Assembly (NCBI RefSeq): GCF_003668575.1
Contig: NZ_RCVZ01000011.1
Coordinates: 62,001-126,000 of the forward strand
Direction: 5' to 3'
Length of the DNA stretch: 64,000 nucleotides
Source of the DNA: Falsibacillus albus
Lineage (GTDB): Bacteria; Bacillota; Bacilli; Bacillales; DSM-25281
This document shows positions 35,666 through 44,328 of this stretch, piece by piece. The position numbers and the translations under genes are program-made. The notes beneath the pieces were generated by a model. The model did not search any database, was not told the origin of the DNA, and saw only the letters and a list, made by a program, of their open reading frames with translations. Every line of letters starts with the position of its first letter. Within the stretch, counting starts at the first letter, position 1.

Positions 35666-35824
35666 CACATTCAATCCTCTCTGATATCTACTAGTACTTT
35701 TATTGTCCAATATGTCCTGTTCATGTTCAAGAAATCCGCCTCGTTCACCCAAGTTTGCGGTCGTTTTTCAGCGGGAAAAGAAATGATATGAACAATTCTA
35801 TTTGATTGATTAGGAGGAGAATGG

Positions 35825-37153
35825 ATGCAAAGTATCGATGCATTGAAATCTACGCTGCGGAAACATACCATAACGTCAGTATTCGATCATTATGATGGTG
35901 AGATACTCGGACTTGACCATAATAAAAGATCCATTAAATATAAAAAGATGAAAAACAGTCCATTCCAATTTTATCGAGGAAGCGCCTATTTATTTTACTT
36001 CGATATCTCCAGTCTCCCGCTTGCATATCATACCCCGAAAGACAAACCTACTTGGATTCAAGGCGACCTTCACTTCGATAACTTTGGTGGGTTTCGCAAC
36101 GAGAGTGGAGAGATGGTGTTTGACTCGAACGACTTTGACGAAGGCTATCTCGGGTCATACTTGTATGACGTCTTTCGAATGGCGACAAGCATCGGGCTTT
36201 ATGGCGATCAGCTGGATTTTGACAGCGAGCAGCAGAAGTCATTCATTGAAGCCTATATAAAAGCATATCATCAGCAGCTTGAGAAATTTACAGAGCAAGA
36301 AGTTGATCCTGCCACTCTATCATTTACAAAAAAGAACACAGCTGGCCCTGTTTCAGACACATTAAGCAGCTTTGAAGAACGTGATGCAGTGGAAAAGCTG
36401 GAGCAAATGACCGTTGTGGAGGATGGCAAACGACGTTTTAAAGTGGAAGGAGCAATCGAGGAGCTTTCCGATGAGGAAAGACAGGGTCTTGAAGCCGCAT
36501 GGCCGGAATACATTCAATCGCTCGATGAAAACAAACAATCCGCAGGCAGATTTTTTAAAATTAAGGATGCAGTCAAACTGATAGGGGCAGGGACTGGTTC
36601 CATTGGCCTTAACCGTTATTTCATCCTGATTGAAGGGGAAGGAAGCAATCAGATGGATGATGTGATTTTAGAGGCGAAGGAAGCCAGATACCCTGCAACG
36701 GGATATTATTTTCCTTATGACGATCTATTTAGCGATGAATCCGATATGCATCATGGCCGGCGCGTTATCAGGACCCAAAAGGCGATGCATTATCTTCAAG
36801 ATCCATATCTTGGTTTCTTTACAATCGCCGATAGCCACTTTTATGTAAGGGAAAATTCCACTTTTGATGAAGAGTTGGATCCTGAAACCCTGCAGCAAAG
36901 TGACGATATGGTAGAAACGGTTGAAACGATGGGCAAGGTGACGGCGAAGATCCATGCGCGGGCGGACCGTGATGTCGAAGAGTCCCTGCCTCATGATAGT
37001 GAGGCGGTCATATTGAAGGCAATCGGTGATATTGAGCGCTTTTGTGAGGATATCACGAACCTTTCTATGTTTTATAAACAACGGGTGAAACAAGACTATG
37101 AGCTATTCAACGAGTGGCTGGAGGAAGAATTTCTAGGTGAAGGAAAGGATTAA
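35825..37153 (+). CDS. DUF2252 family protein
   Basis: The 442-residue protein has a kinase-like fold signature of DUF2252. An N-terminal RSIKYKKMKNSPFQFYRGSA is followed by WIQGDLHFDNFGGFRN (resembling an aminoglycoside phosphotransferase catalytic loop) and VFDSNDFDEGYLGSYLYDVFR (metal-binding loop). AGGAGGAGAATGG precedes ATG 35825. The function is unknown; phosphotransfer to a small molecule is only suggested by the fold. It is probably monocistronic, and no terminator was recognised directly behind it. Confidence 0.85.
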   Translation: MQSIDALKSTLRKHTITSVFDHYDGEILGLDHNKRSIKYKKMKNSPFQFYRGSAYLFYFDISSLPLAYHTPKDKPTWIQGDLHFDNFGGFRNESGEMVFDSNDFDEGYLGSYLYDVFRMATSIGLYGDQLDFDSEQQKSFIEAYIKAYHQQLEKFTEQEVDPATLSFTKKNTAGPVSDTLSSFEERDAVEKLEQMTVVEDGKRRFKVEGAIEELSDEERQGLEAAWPEYIQSLDENKQSAGRFFKIKDAVKLIGAGTGSIGLNRYFILIEGEGSNQMDDVILEAKEARYPATGYYFPYDDLFSDESDMHHGRRVIRTQKAMHYLQDPYLGFFTIADSHFYVRENSTFDEELDPETLQQSDDMVETVETMGKVTAKIHARADRDVEESLPHDSEAVILKAIGDIERFCEDITNLSMFYKQRVKQDYELFNEWLEEEFLGEGKD

Positions 37154-37312
37154 CATTTCAGATTGCGCCGCAATGCAAAGAACAGATCATTCAATAGTGG
37201 AGAAAAGTCCTCTAAAAATACTTAAACACCTCAATTTAATTTTACTGAAACCTTCTTGCAAAGTTCGATTGGTAAAATAGAAGAATCGATTAAATGAAAG
37301 AGGGGTTGGACG

Positions 37313-37648
37313 ATGGAGGACCATGTAAAGAAGTCGTTGGAAGAGTGGAAGGATGAGATTTGCGATCTTTTAGATGAGATCGACCGTGAATATGACGGAA
37401 TCAAACGTGAGCTCCAAGTGTATTCTTATAAATTCAGCATCACGAAGCAAGTCATTCAATCGACGGTGAACGGCGATTTGATCAGAGACATCCGTGAGTT
37501 GTATCATACCCCTTTTGAGAAGCGGTTTAATCAGCTCAAAGAGGATATCAAAGATTTAGAGGAAAAAAAGAAAGTTTTCCAAATGTTCGTCGATAAAATC
37601 GACAAGGTCAAAGGAAAAGAAGAGGAGAAAGCGGGTCTGTCTGTTTGA
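37313..37648 (+). CDS. Small coiled-coil protein of unknown function
   Basis: A 111-residue, highly charged protein with heptad-like spacing through most of its length (LEEWKDEICDLLDEIDREY and LKEDIKDLEEKKKVFQMFV). No signal peptide, cysteine pair or known motif is present. AAAGAGGGG before the ATG and a hairpin just after the stop support a real gene. I do not recognise the family. Confidence 0.7.
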   Translation: MEDHVKKSLEEWKDEICDLLDEIDREYDGIKRELQVYSYKFSITKQVIQSTVNGDLIRDIRELYHTPFEKRFNQLKEDIKDLEEKKKVFQMFVDKIDKVKGKEEEKAGLSV

Positions 37649-37660
37649 AGGTAAGCTTGC

Positions 37661-37700
37661 CAATACAGCCTGTCTCTATGTAGACAGGCTGTATTGATGT
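37661..37700 (+). terminator. Hairpin after the coiled-coil gene
   Basis: A perfect 15-bp stem CAATACAGCCTGTCT / AGACAGGCTGTATTG with a 6-nt loop. The T tract is poor on both strands (ATGTTGC on plus), so termination may be partial. It lies between two convergent genes. Confidence 0.65.
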
Positions 37701-37709
37701 TGCAAATCA

Positions 37710-38231
37710 TCAGGTAGATTCAGATTGATGCGCCAAGATGCCCTTCAGTTTAATTAAGGCAAAGGCAGAGCGGGTTTTTGGAATGATCCAATAATCCAGT
37801 CCGAATTGTGTTGTTTTAGTAGAATAAATAAAAATGATGAATCCAAGAAGAAGCATTTCCGGGTTCGTACTGATAGATCCAGAAAACATGTAAGAGAAAT
37901 TCATTACGATTCCCATCAACACACCAAATCTAGTGAATATGCCAAAAATCAACGAAAGCCCTACTAGAAACTCTCCCCAAGGTACGAGAGTGTTGAAAAT
38001 TTCGATATGTGGTAAAGCGAAATGCTGCAGAAAATGAGCCCACCAGGATTGAACATCTGGATGAACTCCAGTCGTTTTGCTCAGTGCACCTTTAATGAAT
38101 CCTGCTGCGTTGAAGCTATTACCGGCCAATTTATTGAATCCTGCTTCGATCCAATCATATCCCAAGTATAAGCGAATAGCGGTAAAAATGATTGTCCCCA
38201 AAACTGAAAATGAGATAGTGTTTTTCATCAT
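37710..38231 (-). CDS. DoxX family membrane protein
   Basis: The 173-residue protein has four hydrophobic segments (about 8-25, 82-100, 103-122, 125-142). RLYLGYDWIEAGFNKL, then LVPWGEFLVGLSLIFGIFTRFG, is the DoxX/DoxD pattern (compare the small subunit of thiosulfate:quinone oxidoreductase). An extracytoplasmic loop lies between the first and second segments. In Bacillus such proteins are linked with redox or thiol stress, but the role of this one is not shown. AGGAGGTGTC precedes two ATG codons. Monocistronic. Confidence 0.85.
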   Translation of the reverse strand: MMKNTISFSVLGTIIFTAIRLYLGYDWIEAGFNKLAGNSFNAAGFIKGALSKTTGVHPDVQSWWAHFLQHFALPHIEIFNTLVPWGEFLVGLSLIFGIFTRFGVLMGIVMNFSYMFSGSISTNPEMLLLGFIIFIYSTKTTQFGLDYWIIPKTRSAFALIKLKGILAHQSEST

Positions 38232-38518
38232 GACACCTCCTTTTATTTACTTCAAATCCACTATAAAAGATTTATTTACATGGATTAAAGATGCAAAATG
38301 CCCATTATATACCAGTTCATTCATCGCATTTTTTGTAAAAGAAATTTTATATGAGAACCATTGAAAATTTACAAGACTTCAGCCTATCGGATAATTGGGG
38401 AGAATTTAAATAGTGAGAAAGAAACAGTTTGAGCCCATTATTTATTCTAATGTAATGATTGTTTTCTCAAAGCTCGATTCTTTTAACAGTTTTTCTGGAC
38501 AAGAATGCATCATTTGAA

Positions 38519-38543
38519 GGTGATTGGAGCGGAAGGTGCGAGA
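38519..38543 (+). repeat. Dispersed repeat remnant R4
   Basis: The first 25 bases of the repeat (TGATTGGAGCGGAAGGTGCG core) stand alone, with no 3' part. The gene-free stretch 38232-38697 otherwise holds only the strong hairpin at 38597. Confidence 0.6.
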
Positions 38544-38596
38544 AAATACAAAAAAGAGGATTAAGCGGGTAAGTGTACTTGACGGCAAGCTTGGCA

Positions 38597-38646
38597 AGCA
38601 ACAAAAACCTGTCCACGGTGACAGCTGTGGACAGGTTTTTGTTGCT
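38597..38646 (-). terminator. Terminator of the secreted protein gene
   Basis: A perfect 20-bp stem AGCAACAAAAACCTGTCCAC and its complement, with a 10-nt loop. On the minus strand the distal arm carries TTTTTGTT. It lies 52 bp past the stop codon at 38698. Confidence 0.85.
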
Positions 38647-38697
38647 GCTGAAAGAATAACTATTGATTGAAAGGGTACTATTGAACTCACATGAAAT

Positions 38698-39105
38698 TTA
38701 GTGGCAATACCATTTTTTCCAAATATCTGCGGAGCTTGTGCAGCCATCTTCGTTGCCCCAATGATATTTATTGTCACCACAGTCATCGTCGCCATGGTGG
38801 CCATCATGCCCCCCGTTATCATCTCCACCTTTTCCCCCATTATTGCACCAATTCCAAAAGTCATCCCACCAATTATCCTTATTCCCACCATCGTAGTTCC
38901 CATAATAACTATCTTCTTGCTTTTCATATTTTTGATAATCGCTCGCTGTCTTTTGAGAAGTGAATGATAAGAGGTAAGAAAAAGCTTGGAAGAGTCCATT
39001 ATTGGAAGTTGAGTGAGAAGTAGTACTTGATGCATACGCAGAAGAAGGGAAGAATAATAAACTTACGATTATTATCAATGTTGCCAGTCTAATTATTATT
39101 TTCAA
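38698..39105 (-). CDS. Small secreted Asp/Gly/His-rich protein
   Basis: The 135-residue protein has a clear signal peptide: KIIIRLAT, a hydrophobic core, then SSAYAS with likely cleavage after Ala25. The mature protein has a Ser/Thr/Gln-rich first part. A very hydrophilic second part follows (about 70-115), rich in Asp, Gly, His, Asn and Trp (DDNGGHDGHHGDDDCGDN), with four cysteines near the end. This would suit metal binding outside the cell, possibly disulfide-bonded, but no family is recognised. The start is TTG 39105; GAGGGGG lies about 11 nt upstream. A dedicated terminator follows. A longer antisense-frame reading (38442-39035) is judged spurious. Confidence 0.7.
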   Translation of the reverse strand: MKIIIRLATLIIIVSLLFFPSSAYASSTTSHSTSNNGLFQAFSYLLSFTSQKTASDYQKYEKQEDSYYGNYDGGNKDNWWDDFWNWCNNGGKGGDDNGGHDGHHGDDDCGDNKYHWGNEDGCTSSADIWKKWYCH

Positions 39106-39242
39106 ATACGCACGGACCCCCTCATTTCATTCGTTAAGAAGAAAAAAACGTTCTTTATAAAGAATGATAGTATAATTTATTTAGTTTGTAAACAATTTTT
39201 GATGCAGGGATTATAGAAATTCGTATAAAATTCAAGACACCC

Positions 39243-39271
39243 TTTACACGATCCATACAAACTATTAACTT
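39243..39271 (+). promoter_or_regulatory. Possible promoter of glpP-ugp operon
   Basis: TTTACA (39243-39248), a 17-nt spacer and TAACTT (39266-39271). It is moderate in quality, but it lies just upstream of the leader with the nested terminators. Confidence 0.4.
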
Positions 39272-39344
39272 TGTTTCAATACTTCGTTAATATTCGAGCG
39301 TTACATTAGAATTGCCAAGTAAATAGGTAGAACTCGGAGATATT

Positions 39345-39420
39345 AGAGAAATCTTTCAGCACAAAATTCTATGAGGATCCTTATAGATTTTTTTAGCCAT
39401 GAAGATTTCTCTTTTTGTTT
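39345..39420 (+). promoter_or_regulatory. Nested terminator leader, candidate GlpP antitermination site
   Basis: Inner hairpin: TCTATGAGG / CCTTATAGA (39368-39387) followed by seven T. Outer arms: AGAGAAATCTTTCA (39345-39358) and TGAAGATTTCTCT (39400-39412), complementary save one bulged base and enclosing the inner hairpin, followed by TTTTGTTT. Both are terminator-like and end 14 bp before the glpP start. In Bacillus, GlpP with glycerol-3-phosphate prevents termination in leaders of glp genes. By analogy this leader would be read by the product of the next gene. Confidence 0.7.
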
Positions 39421-39433
39421 GGAGTGAAAAGTA

Positions 39434-40039
39434 ATGGGAGTGAAAGAGGACTTATTGAAAGTACTGAAATGGGAGCAATTGATCGTTTCGATTAAAAATC
39501 CAAAAACCTTGGATCAATTCCTGGAATCGGATATTTCCACAGCTTTTTTGCTGATGGGCAATATCAATAACTTGCAAGGATATGTGCAGGAAATGAAACG
39601 AAGGAATAAGTTTGTCTTCCTTCATTTGGATATGGTCCAGGGGATCCGAAATGATCTTGAAGGATTGAAATTTTTATCACATTATATAAAGCCGCATGGA
39701 ATCATCACGACGAAAAAACAGCTGATTATTTCGGCTAAAAACCTTGGTTTCTTGACGGTTCAACGATTGTTCCTGGTAGATTCCGATGCGGTCCGTAATG
39801 GTTTGGAAATCACGAGGGAGTATCAGCCCGATTTCATTGAAGCGATGCCTGGGATCATTCCATCGATGTGCCAAGCGATTGCCGAAAAGGTTGATCAAGT
39901 CTTTATTACCGGCGGCCTTATCCAAAATCAGGAACAAATCCAAACGGCCTTGGATCACGGGGCATTCGCGGTTTCAACCAGTAATTTAAAGTTGTGCAAG
40001 GACATTTTGTCCAAGAAGAGAGGTTGTGAAGAAACATGA
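39434..40039 (+). CDS. glpP: Glycerol-3-phosphate responsive antiterminator GlpP
   Basis: The 201-residue protein has the GlpP family TIM-like fold: AFLLMGNINNLQGYVQEMKRR, FLHLDMVQGIRNDLEGLKFL, GIITTKKQLI, IEAMPGIIPS, and the phosphate-binding end ITGGLIQNQEQI with AFAVSTSN. With glycerol-3-phosphate bound, it interacts with leader mRNA and allows read-through. It is the first gene of the ugp operon; its stop overlaps the ugpC start by 4 nt. The nested terminators directly upstream are its likely target. Confidence 0.92.
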   Translation: MGVKEDLLKVLKWEQLIVSIKNPKTLDQFLESDISTAFLLMGNINNLQGYVQEMKRRNKFVFLHLDMVQGIRNDLEGLKFLSHYIKPHGIITTKKQLIISAKNLGFLTVQRLFLVDSDAVRNGLEITREYQPDFIEAMPGIIPSMCQAIAEKVDQVFITGGLIQNQEQIQTALDHGAFAVSTSNLKLCKDILSKKRGCEET

Positions 40040-41145
40040 AGAAAGTGGAGCTTCAAAATATTGTGAAGCGCTATGATAATCAACATCTAGCGGTTTCTGA
40101 CATTAATCTGACAATTGAACCAGGGGAATTCTTTGTATTGGTCGGTCCATCAGGGTGTGGGAAAAGCACCATGCTGCGCATGATCGCCGGACTTGAGACC
40201 ATCACGGAAGGTGAATTGAGGATTGGCGAAAAAACGGCTACCCACTTGCCGCCAAGCAAGAGAGATCTCTCAATGGTCTTTCAAAATTATGCCTTGTATC
40301 CACATTTAACCGTAGAGCAAAATATTGCATTTGGTCTGCATACTAAGGGATTAAATAAGATAGAACGCAAGAATAGGTGCGAAGAGGTTGCAGAGATGCT
40401 CGGCCTTGCCAGCTATTTAAAACGGAAACCGAAGCAGCTATCAGGGGGACAAAGGCAACGGGTGGCCTTGGCAAGGGCCATTGCCAGTCAATCGCCGATA
40501 TGCTTGATGGATGAGCCATTGTCCAACCTTGATGCGAAGCTGCGTGCCCATATGCGTTCAGAAATTAAACATCTACAACAAAAGCTTGGAATGACGCTTA
40601 TTTATGTCACGCACGATCAAGTGGAGGCCATGACAATGGCAGATCGCATGATGATTTTAAAGGATGGGAAGATTCAGCAAGTCGGCAAGCCGCTTGATAT
40701 TTACAACCGTCCTGCCAATCGTTTTGTGGCAGAATTCATCGGGACACCACCTATGAATATACTGCCGGCTGTCTATGATAAAGGATCAAATCAATTATTG
40801 ATAGATGAACAAAGGGCGTTAACTTCGTTTTCTCATGATTTTAAGGCTGATATGGATGTTTTCATTGGTATCCGTCCTGAACACATTACCTTCGCTTCAG
40901 AAGATGATACGCCGAATACCCTTCGTGGAATCGTCTATCATTCTGAAATCCTGGGAAATGAAACGATAACAGACGTAGAATTAGGGCCAGTAAAGTGTTT
41001 GGTCCGCCAATCCGGTCAACAGTTGTTTTCACCTGGACAAGAGGTTGCGGTTTCATTTCCTGAGGAATATATTCAATTTTTCGATAGCAATGGCGATTCT
41101 CTTCAGGCAAAAAGAAACGAAGGAAATAAGGTGAGGGTAGGATGA
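40036..41145 (+). CDS. ugpC: Glycerol-3-phosphate ABC transporter ATPase UgpC
   Basis: The 369-residue ABC ATPase of the MalK/UgpC type has Walker A GPSGCGKST, Q loop VFQNYALYPHLTV, signature LSGGQRQRVALARAIA, Walker B ICLMDEPLSNLDA and switch VTHD. The C-terminal part (from about 245) is the TOBE/OB regulatory domain, with FIGIRPEHI. It energises import of glycerol-3-phosphate through UgpAE. MalK-type ATPases can serve several importers, so it may also power the LplBC-type sugar importer, which has no ATPase of its own (inference). It overlaps glpP and ugpA by 4 nt each. Confidence 0.93.
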   Translation: MKKVELQNIVKRYDNQHLAVSDINLTIEPGEFFVLVGPSGCGKSTMLRMIAGLETITEGELRIGEKTATHLPPSKRDLSMVFQNYALYPHLTVEQNIAFGLHTKGLNKIERKNRCEEVAEMLGLASYLKRKPKQLSGGQRQRVALARAIASQSPICLMDEPLSNLDAKLRAHMRSEIKHLQQKLGMTLIYVTHDQVEAMTMADRMMILKDGKIQQVGKPLDIYNRPANRFVAEFIGTPPMNILPAVYDKGSNQLLIDEQRALTSFSHDFKADMDVFIGIRPEHITFASEDDTPNTLRGIVYHSEILGNETITDVELGPVKCLVRQSGQQLFSPGQEVAVSFPEEYIQFFDSNGDSLQAKRNEGNKVRVG

Positions 41146-42071
41146 AGGCCGGAAATACTGCTGAATTAAACGTTCAAAATAAAATAGCATTGAATTTAAG
41201 AGGATTCAAGGATTTTTTCATTGGGATTTTATATTTGCTCCCGTCTTTATTGCTGTTGGGTATTTTCATCTTTTACCCCATGATAAAGACATTTTATTTA
41301 AGTGTTTTTTTAACGGATCAGCAAGGGAATCCCGCTGCATATGTTGGACTTGAAAACTATCGATATTTGCTGACGGATCCAGGCTTTTTACATAGCTTTA
41401 AGGCCACGGTTCTATTCGTCCTCTATACTGTACCGTCGAGCATAATCATTGCGCTCTTTTTGGCATTGCTAACCAATGAAAAGTTGAAAGGCATCGGTCT
41501 ATTTCGAACACTATTTTCATCCACGATGGGAATCAGTGTGGCAGCTTCCTCGGTCATTTGGCTGTTTCTATTCAATCCGAGCATCGGGATGCTGAATCAG
41601 ATTTTGACTATGTTTCATCTTCCGACGTTTCATTGGCTTCAGGACCCGGATTCTGCGATCATTGCGGTTTCCATTACGACTGTATGGATGAACATTGGTT
41701 TTGCCTATCTTATATTGCTTGGGGGACTTCAGAATATCCCAGCTGATTTATATGAGCAGGCTAATGTGACTGGCACGGGATATTGGTATCAACTCTTTAA
41801 AATCACGATTCCCATGCTTTCTCCAACATTATTCTTTATTTCAACGGTTACACTTATCAATGCTTTTCAGACATTCGGACAAATTGATATTTTGACGAAG
41901 GGCGGCCCAAGCAATGCAACCAACCTGATCGTCTATTCCATCTATCAGGACGCATTTGTCAATTATCGTTTAGGTGAAGCAAGCGCCCAAGTTGTATTAC
42001 TGTTCTTCTGTATGATCTTCATTACGTTCATTCAATTTAAGTTAGGTGAAAAGAAGGTGCATTACCAATGA
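41142..42071 (+). CDS. ugpA: Glycerol-3-phosphate ABC transporter permease UgpA
   Basis: The 309-residue protein has six membrane segments. The first is LYLLPSLLLLGIFIFYPMIKTFYLS, the usual start of MalF/UgpA-type permeases. The EAA loop reads EQANVTGTGYWYQLFKITIP (about residues 205-224). The gene starts inside the ugpC end and its end overlaps ugpE, so all three are translationally coupled. The glycerol-3-phosphate specificity comes from context (GlpP, GDPD) more than from the permease itself. Confidence 0.9.
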   Translation: MKAGNTAELNVQNKIALNLRGFKDFFIGILYLLPSLLLLGIFIFYPMIKTFYLSVFLTDQQGNPAAYVGLENYRYLLTDPGFLHSFKATVLFVLYTVPSSIIIALFLALLTNEKLKGIGLFRTLFSSTMGISVAASSVIWLFLFNPSIGMLNQILTMFHLPTFHWLQDPDSAIIAVSITTVWMNIGFAYLILLGGLQNIPADLYEQANVTGTGYWYQLFKITIPMLSPTLFFISTVTLINAFQTFGQIDILTKGGPSNATNLIVYSIYQDAFVNYRLGEASAQVVLLFFCMIFITFIQFKLGEKKVHYQ

Positions 42072-42880
42072 GAATCGTCAAAAGCATAATTGTATACAGC
42101 CTCCTGTTGGTCAGCGCAAGTCTTATTCTTTTTCCTATTGTATATACGTTAATGGTCAGCTTCATGACAGGGGGGGAAGTGCTTCAAGGCCATTTTCTGC
42201 CGGAGCATATGACGTTGGAAAACTATCGGAGCGCTTTTCAAAAGGTTCCCCTCCTTCATTATTTAGTCAATAGTTTCATTGTTTCTCTTGTTGTAATGGT
42301 CGGACAGCTGATCGTGTCCAGCTTGGCCGCCTTCGCTTTTGTCTTCATTCCATTCAAAGGGAGGAATGCGATGTTCCTTCTCTTTTTATCGACGATGATG
42401 ATTCCGTGGGAAGCGACAATGATCCCGAATTTCATCACGGTTTCCAACTTTGGCTGGATCAATACCATCGCTGGGTTGACCGTTCCATTCTTTGCATTGG
42501 CATTTGGGACATTCCTATTAAGGCAAAATTTCAAGACGATCCCTAAGGAACTGGATGAAGCGACACAAATTGCAGGAATGAATAGATTTCAATTCTTTAT
42601 TCGTGTAGTCTTGCCCATTTCGAAGACAAGCCTGGTATCATTGGGGGCTTATGGATTTCTTACAACCTGGAATATGTATCTGTGGCCGCTGCTGGTCACG
42701 AACAATGACAAGGTGAGAACGATTCAAATCGGGTTAAAAGAAATGCAATCCCAAGAAGTTGCAACACAATGGGGGGTGGTAATGGCGGCAGTCATCATTG
42801 TGATACTGCCCACATTAATTCTATTATTCGCTGGTCAAAAACAGCTGCAAAAAGGGTTGATGGACGGAGCACTGAAGTAG
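42068..42880 (+). CDS. ugpE: Glycerol-3-phosphate ABC transporter permease UgpE
   Basis: The 270-residue MalG/UgpE-type subunit has six hydrophobic segments. LENYRSAFQKVPLLHYLVNSFIVS is followed by the EAA loop DEATQIAGMNRFQFFIRVVLP (about 157-177). It forms the channel with UgpA. Its first four bases overlap the ugpA end. It is followed by a 50-bp gap with a fresh AAGGAGTGG site for ugpB. Confidence 0.9.
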   Translation: MRIVKSIIVYSLLLVSASLILFPIVYTLMVSFMTGGEVLQGHFLPEHMTLENYRSAFQKVPLLHYLVNSFIVSLVVMVGQLIVSSLAAFAFVFIPFKGRNAMFLLFLSTMMIPWEATMIPNFITVSNFGWINTIAGLTVPFFALAFGTFLLRQNFKTIPKELDEATQIAGMNRFQFFIRVVLPISKTSLVSLGAYGFLTTWNMYLWPLLVTNNDKVRTIQIGLKEMQSQEVATQWGVVMAAVIIVILPTLILLFAGQKQLQKGLMDGALK

Positions 42881-42930
42881 TGCTTGCAATAGGACAAAAC
42901 AGTCAAACTTTTATCTAAGGAGTGGAAAAC

Positions 42931-44295
42931 ATGAGAAAAATGACAAACGTCTTCATGATTTTATTTTTGTTGTCATTAGCCGTATTATCAGGGTGTGGAA
43001 ATCAAACATCCGGACAGAATAGTGAGGGCAGTGATGCGAAAAATGGCAGTGATAATGGCAAAACCAAAGTGGTATTCTGGCATGCGATGGGCGGCGACCT
43101 CAAGCCTGTTCTTGAAAATATAGTGAAAAAGTTTAATGAAAAACATCCTGATATTGAAGTGGATCCTGTTTTTCAAGGAACATATGAAGAAGCGCTGACT
43201 AAATACCGCAGTGTCGGTGGTACGAAAAATGCACCAGCGATCATCCAGACTTTTGAAGTGGGAACAAAATATATGATCGACAGCGGGTACATACAGCCTG
43301 TTCAAAAATTCATTGATCAAGACCATTATGATATCAATCAATGGGAACCGAATATCCGTAAATATTACCAGGTAAATGGAAAACAGTATTCTATGCCGTT
43401 CAACTCTTCTACACCGGTTTTAGTTTATAATAAAGATGCATTCAAAAAAGCTGGCCTAGATCCGAATAAGCCGCCTCAAACGTATAGTGAGCTTATGGAA
43501 GATGCCAAAAAGCTGACTGTGAAAAGTGGAAACAAAACAGCACAATATGGATTCTCCATGTTAAACTATGGCTGGTTTTTTGAAGAGCTGCTGGCAGAAC
43601 AGGGCGCATACTATGTAAATCATAAAAATGGCCGTGCTAAACAAGCGACGAAAGCAGCCTTTAACGGACCTGAAGGTGTAAAAGTATTCAATCTATTGAA
43701 TAATATGAATAAAGACGGTTCATTCTTTAATGTAGGTTCCAACTGGGATGATATCCGTGCCGCATTCGTTTCCGGAAAAGTGGCCATGTATCTTGACTCT
43801 TCCTCTGGCATCAACAGCATTGTCGATAACTCAAAGTTTTCTGTCGGAGCAGGCTACCTGCCTCACCCGGACGGTAAAGATCCTCAAGGTGTCGTCATCG
43901 GAGGAGCTTCACTATGGATGTCAAAAGGAATCGGCGATAAGAAGCAGCAAGCAGCATGGGAATTCATGAAGTACCTTGCTTCTCCTGAAGTGCAGGCAGA
44001 ATGGCATACGAAGAGCGGATATTTTGCCATCAATCCGAAAGCATATGACAGCGAGATTGTGAAGGAACAGCATAAGAAGTATCCTCAGCTTGAAACAACT
44101 GTAAACCAGCTCCATGATACGAAGAGTACACCGGCAACTCAAGGCGCATTGATTTCCGTTTTCCCTGAATCGCGCCAAAAAGTGGTGACAGCCCTTGAAA
44201 AACTCTATCAGGGCGGAGATCCTCAACAGCTTCTTGATGAAGCAGCAAAAGATACGGATCGGGCGATGGAGATTGCCAACAAAACGAAAAAGTAA
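42931..44295 (+). CDS. ugpB: Glycerol-3-phosphate-binding lipoprotein UgpB
   Basis: I take ATG 42931 (454 residues; AAGGAGTGG upstream), not the GTG three codons earlier. The signal peptide ends in the lipobox VLSGC with the lipid cysteine near residue 22. A Ser/Gly/Asn/Lys linker follows and then the binding fold, starting TKVVFWHAMGGDLKPVLENIV, which is the UgpB pattern (FWHAM). NSSTPVLVYNKDAFKKAGL and the GGASLWM segment are typical. It captures glycerol-3-phosphate or glycerophosphodiesters outside the membrane and hands them to UgpAE. Confidence 0.92.
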   Translation: MRKMTNVFMILFLLSLAVLSGCGNQTSGQNSEGSDAKNGSDNGKTKVVFWHAMGGDLKPVLENIVKKFNEKHPDIEVDPVFQGTYEEALTKYRSVGGTKNAPAIIQTFEVGTKYMIDSGYIQPVQKFIDQDHYDINQWEPNIRKYYQVNGKQYSMPFNSSTPVLVYNKDAFKKAGLDPNKPPQTYSELMEDAKKLTVKSGNKTAQYGFSMLNYGWFFEELLAEQGAYYVNHKNGRAKQATKAAFNGPEGVKVFNLLNNMNKDGSFFNVGSNWDDIRAAFVSGKVAMYLDSSSGINSIVDNSKFSVGAGYLPHPDGKDPQGVVIGGASLWMSKGIGDKKQQAAWEFMKYLASPEVQAEWHTKSGYFAINPKAYDSEIVKEQHKKYPQLETTVNQLHDTKSTPATQGALISVFPESRQKVVTALEKLYQGGDPQQLLDEAAKDTDRAMEIANKTKK

Positions 44296-44328
44296 CTTTT
44301 TAGAATAATAACGTAGGCGGGAGAATTT

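Noticed and set aside
38442-39035. 197-residue minus-strand open frame overlapping the secreted protein gene
   Set aside because: It runs through the strong terminator hairpin, lacks a ribosome binding site, and the other minus frame (38698-39105) has a signal peptide and terminator.
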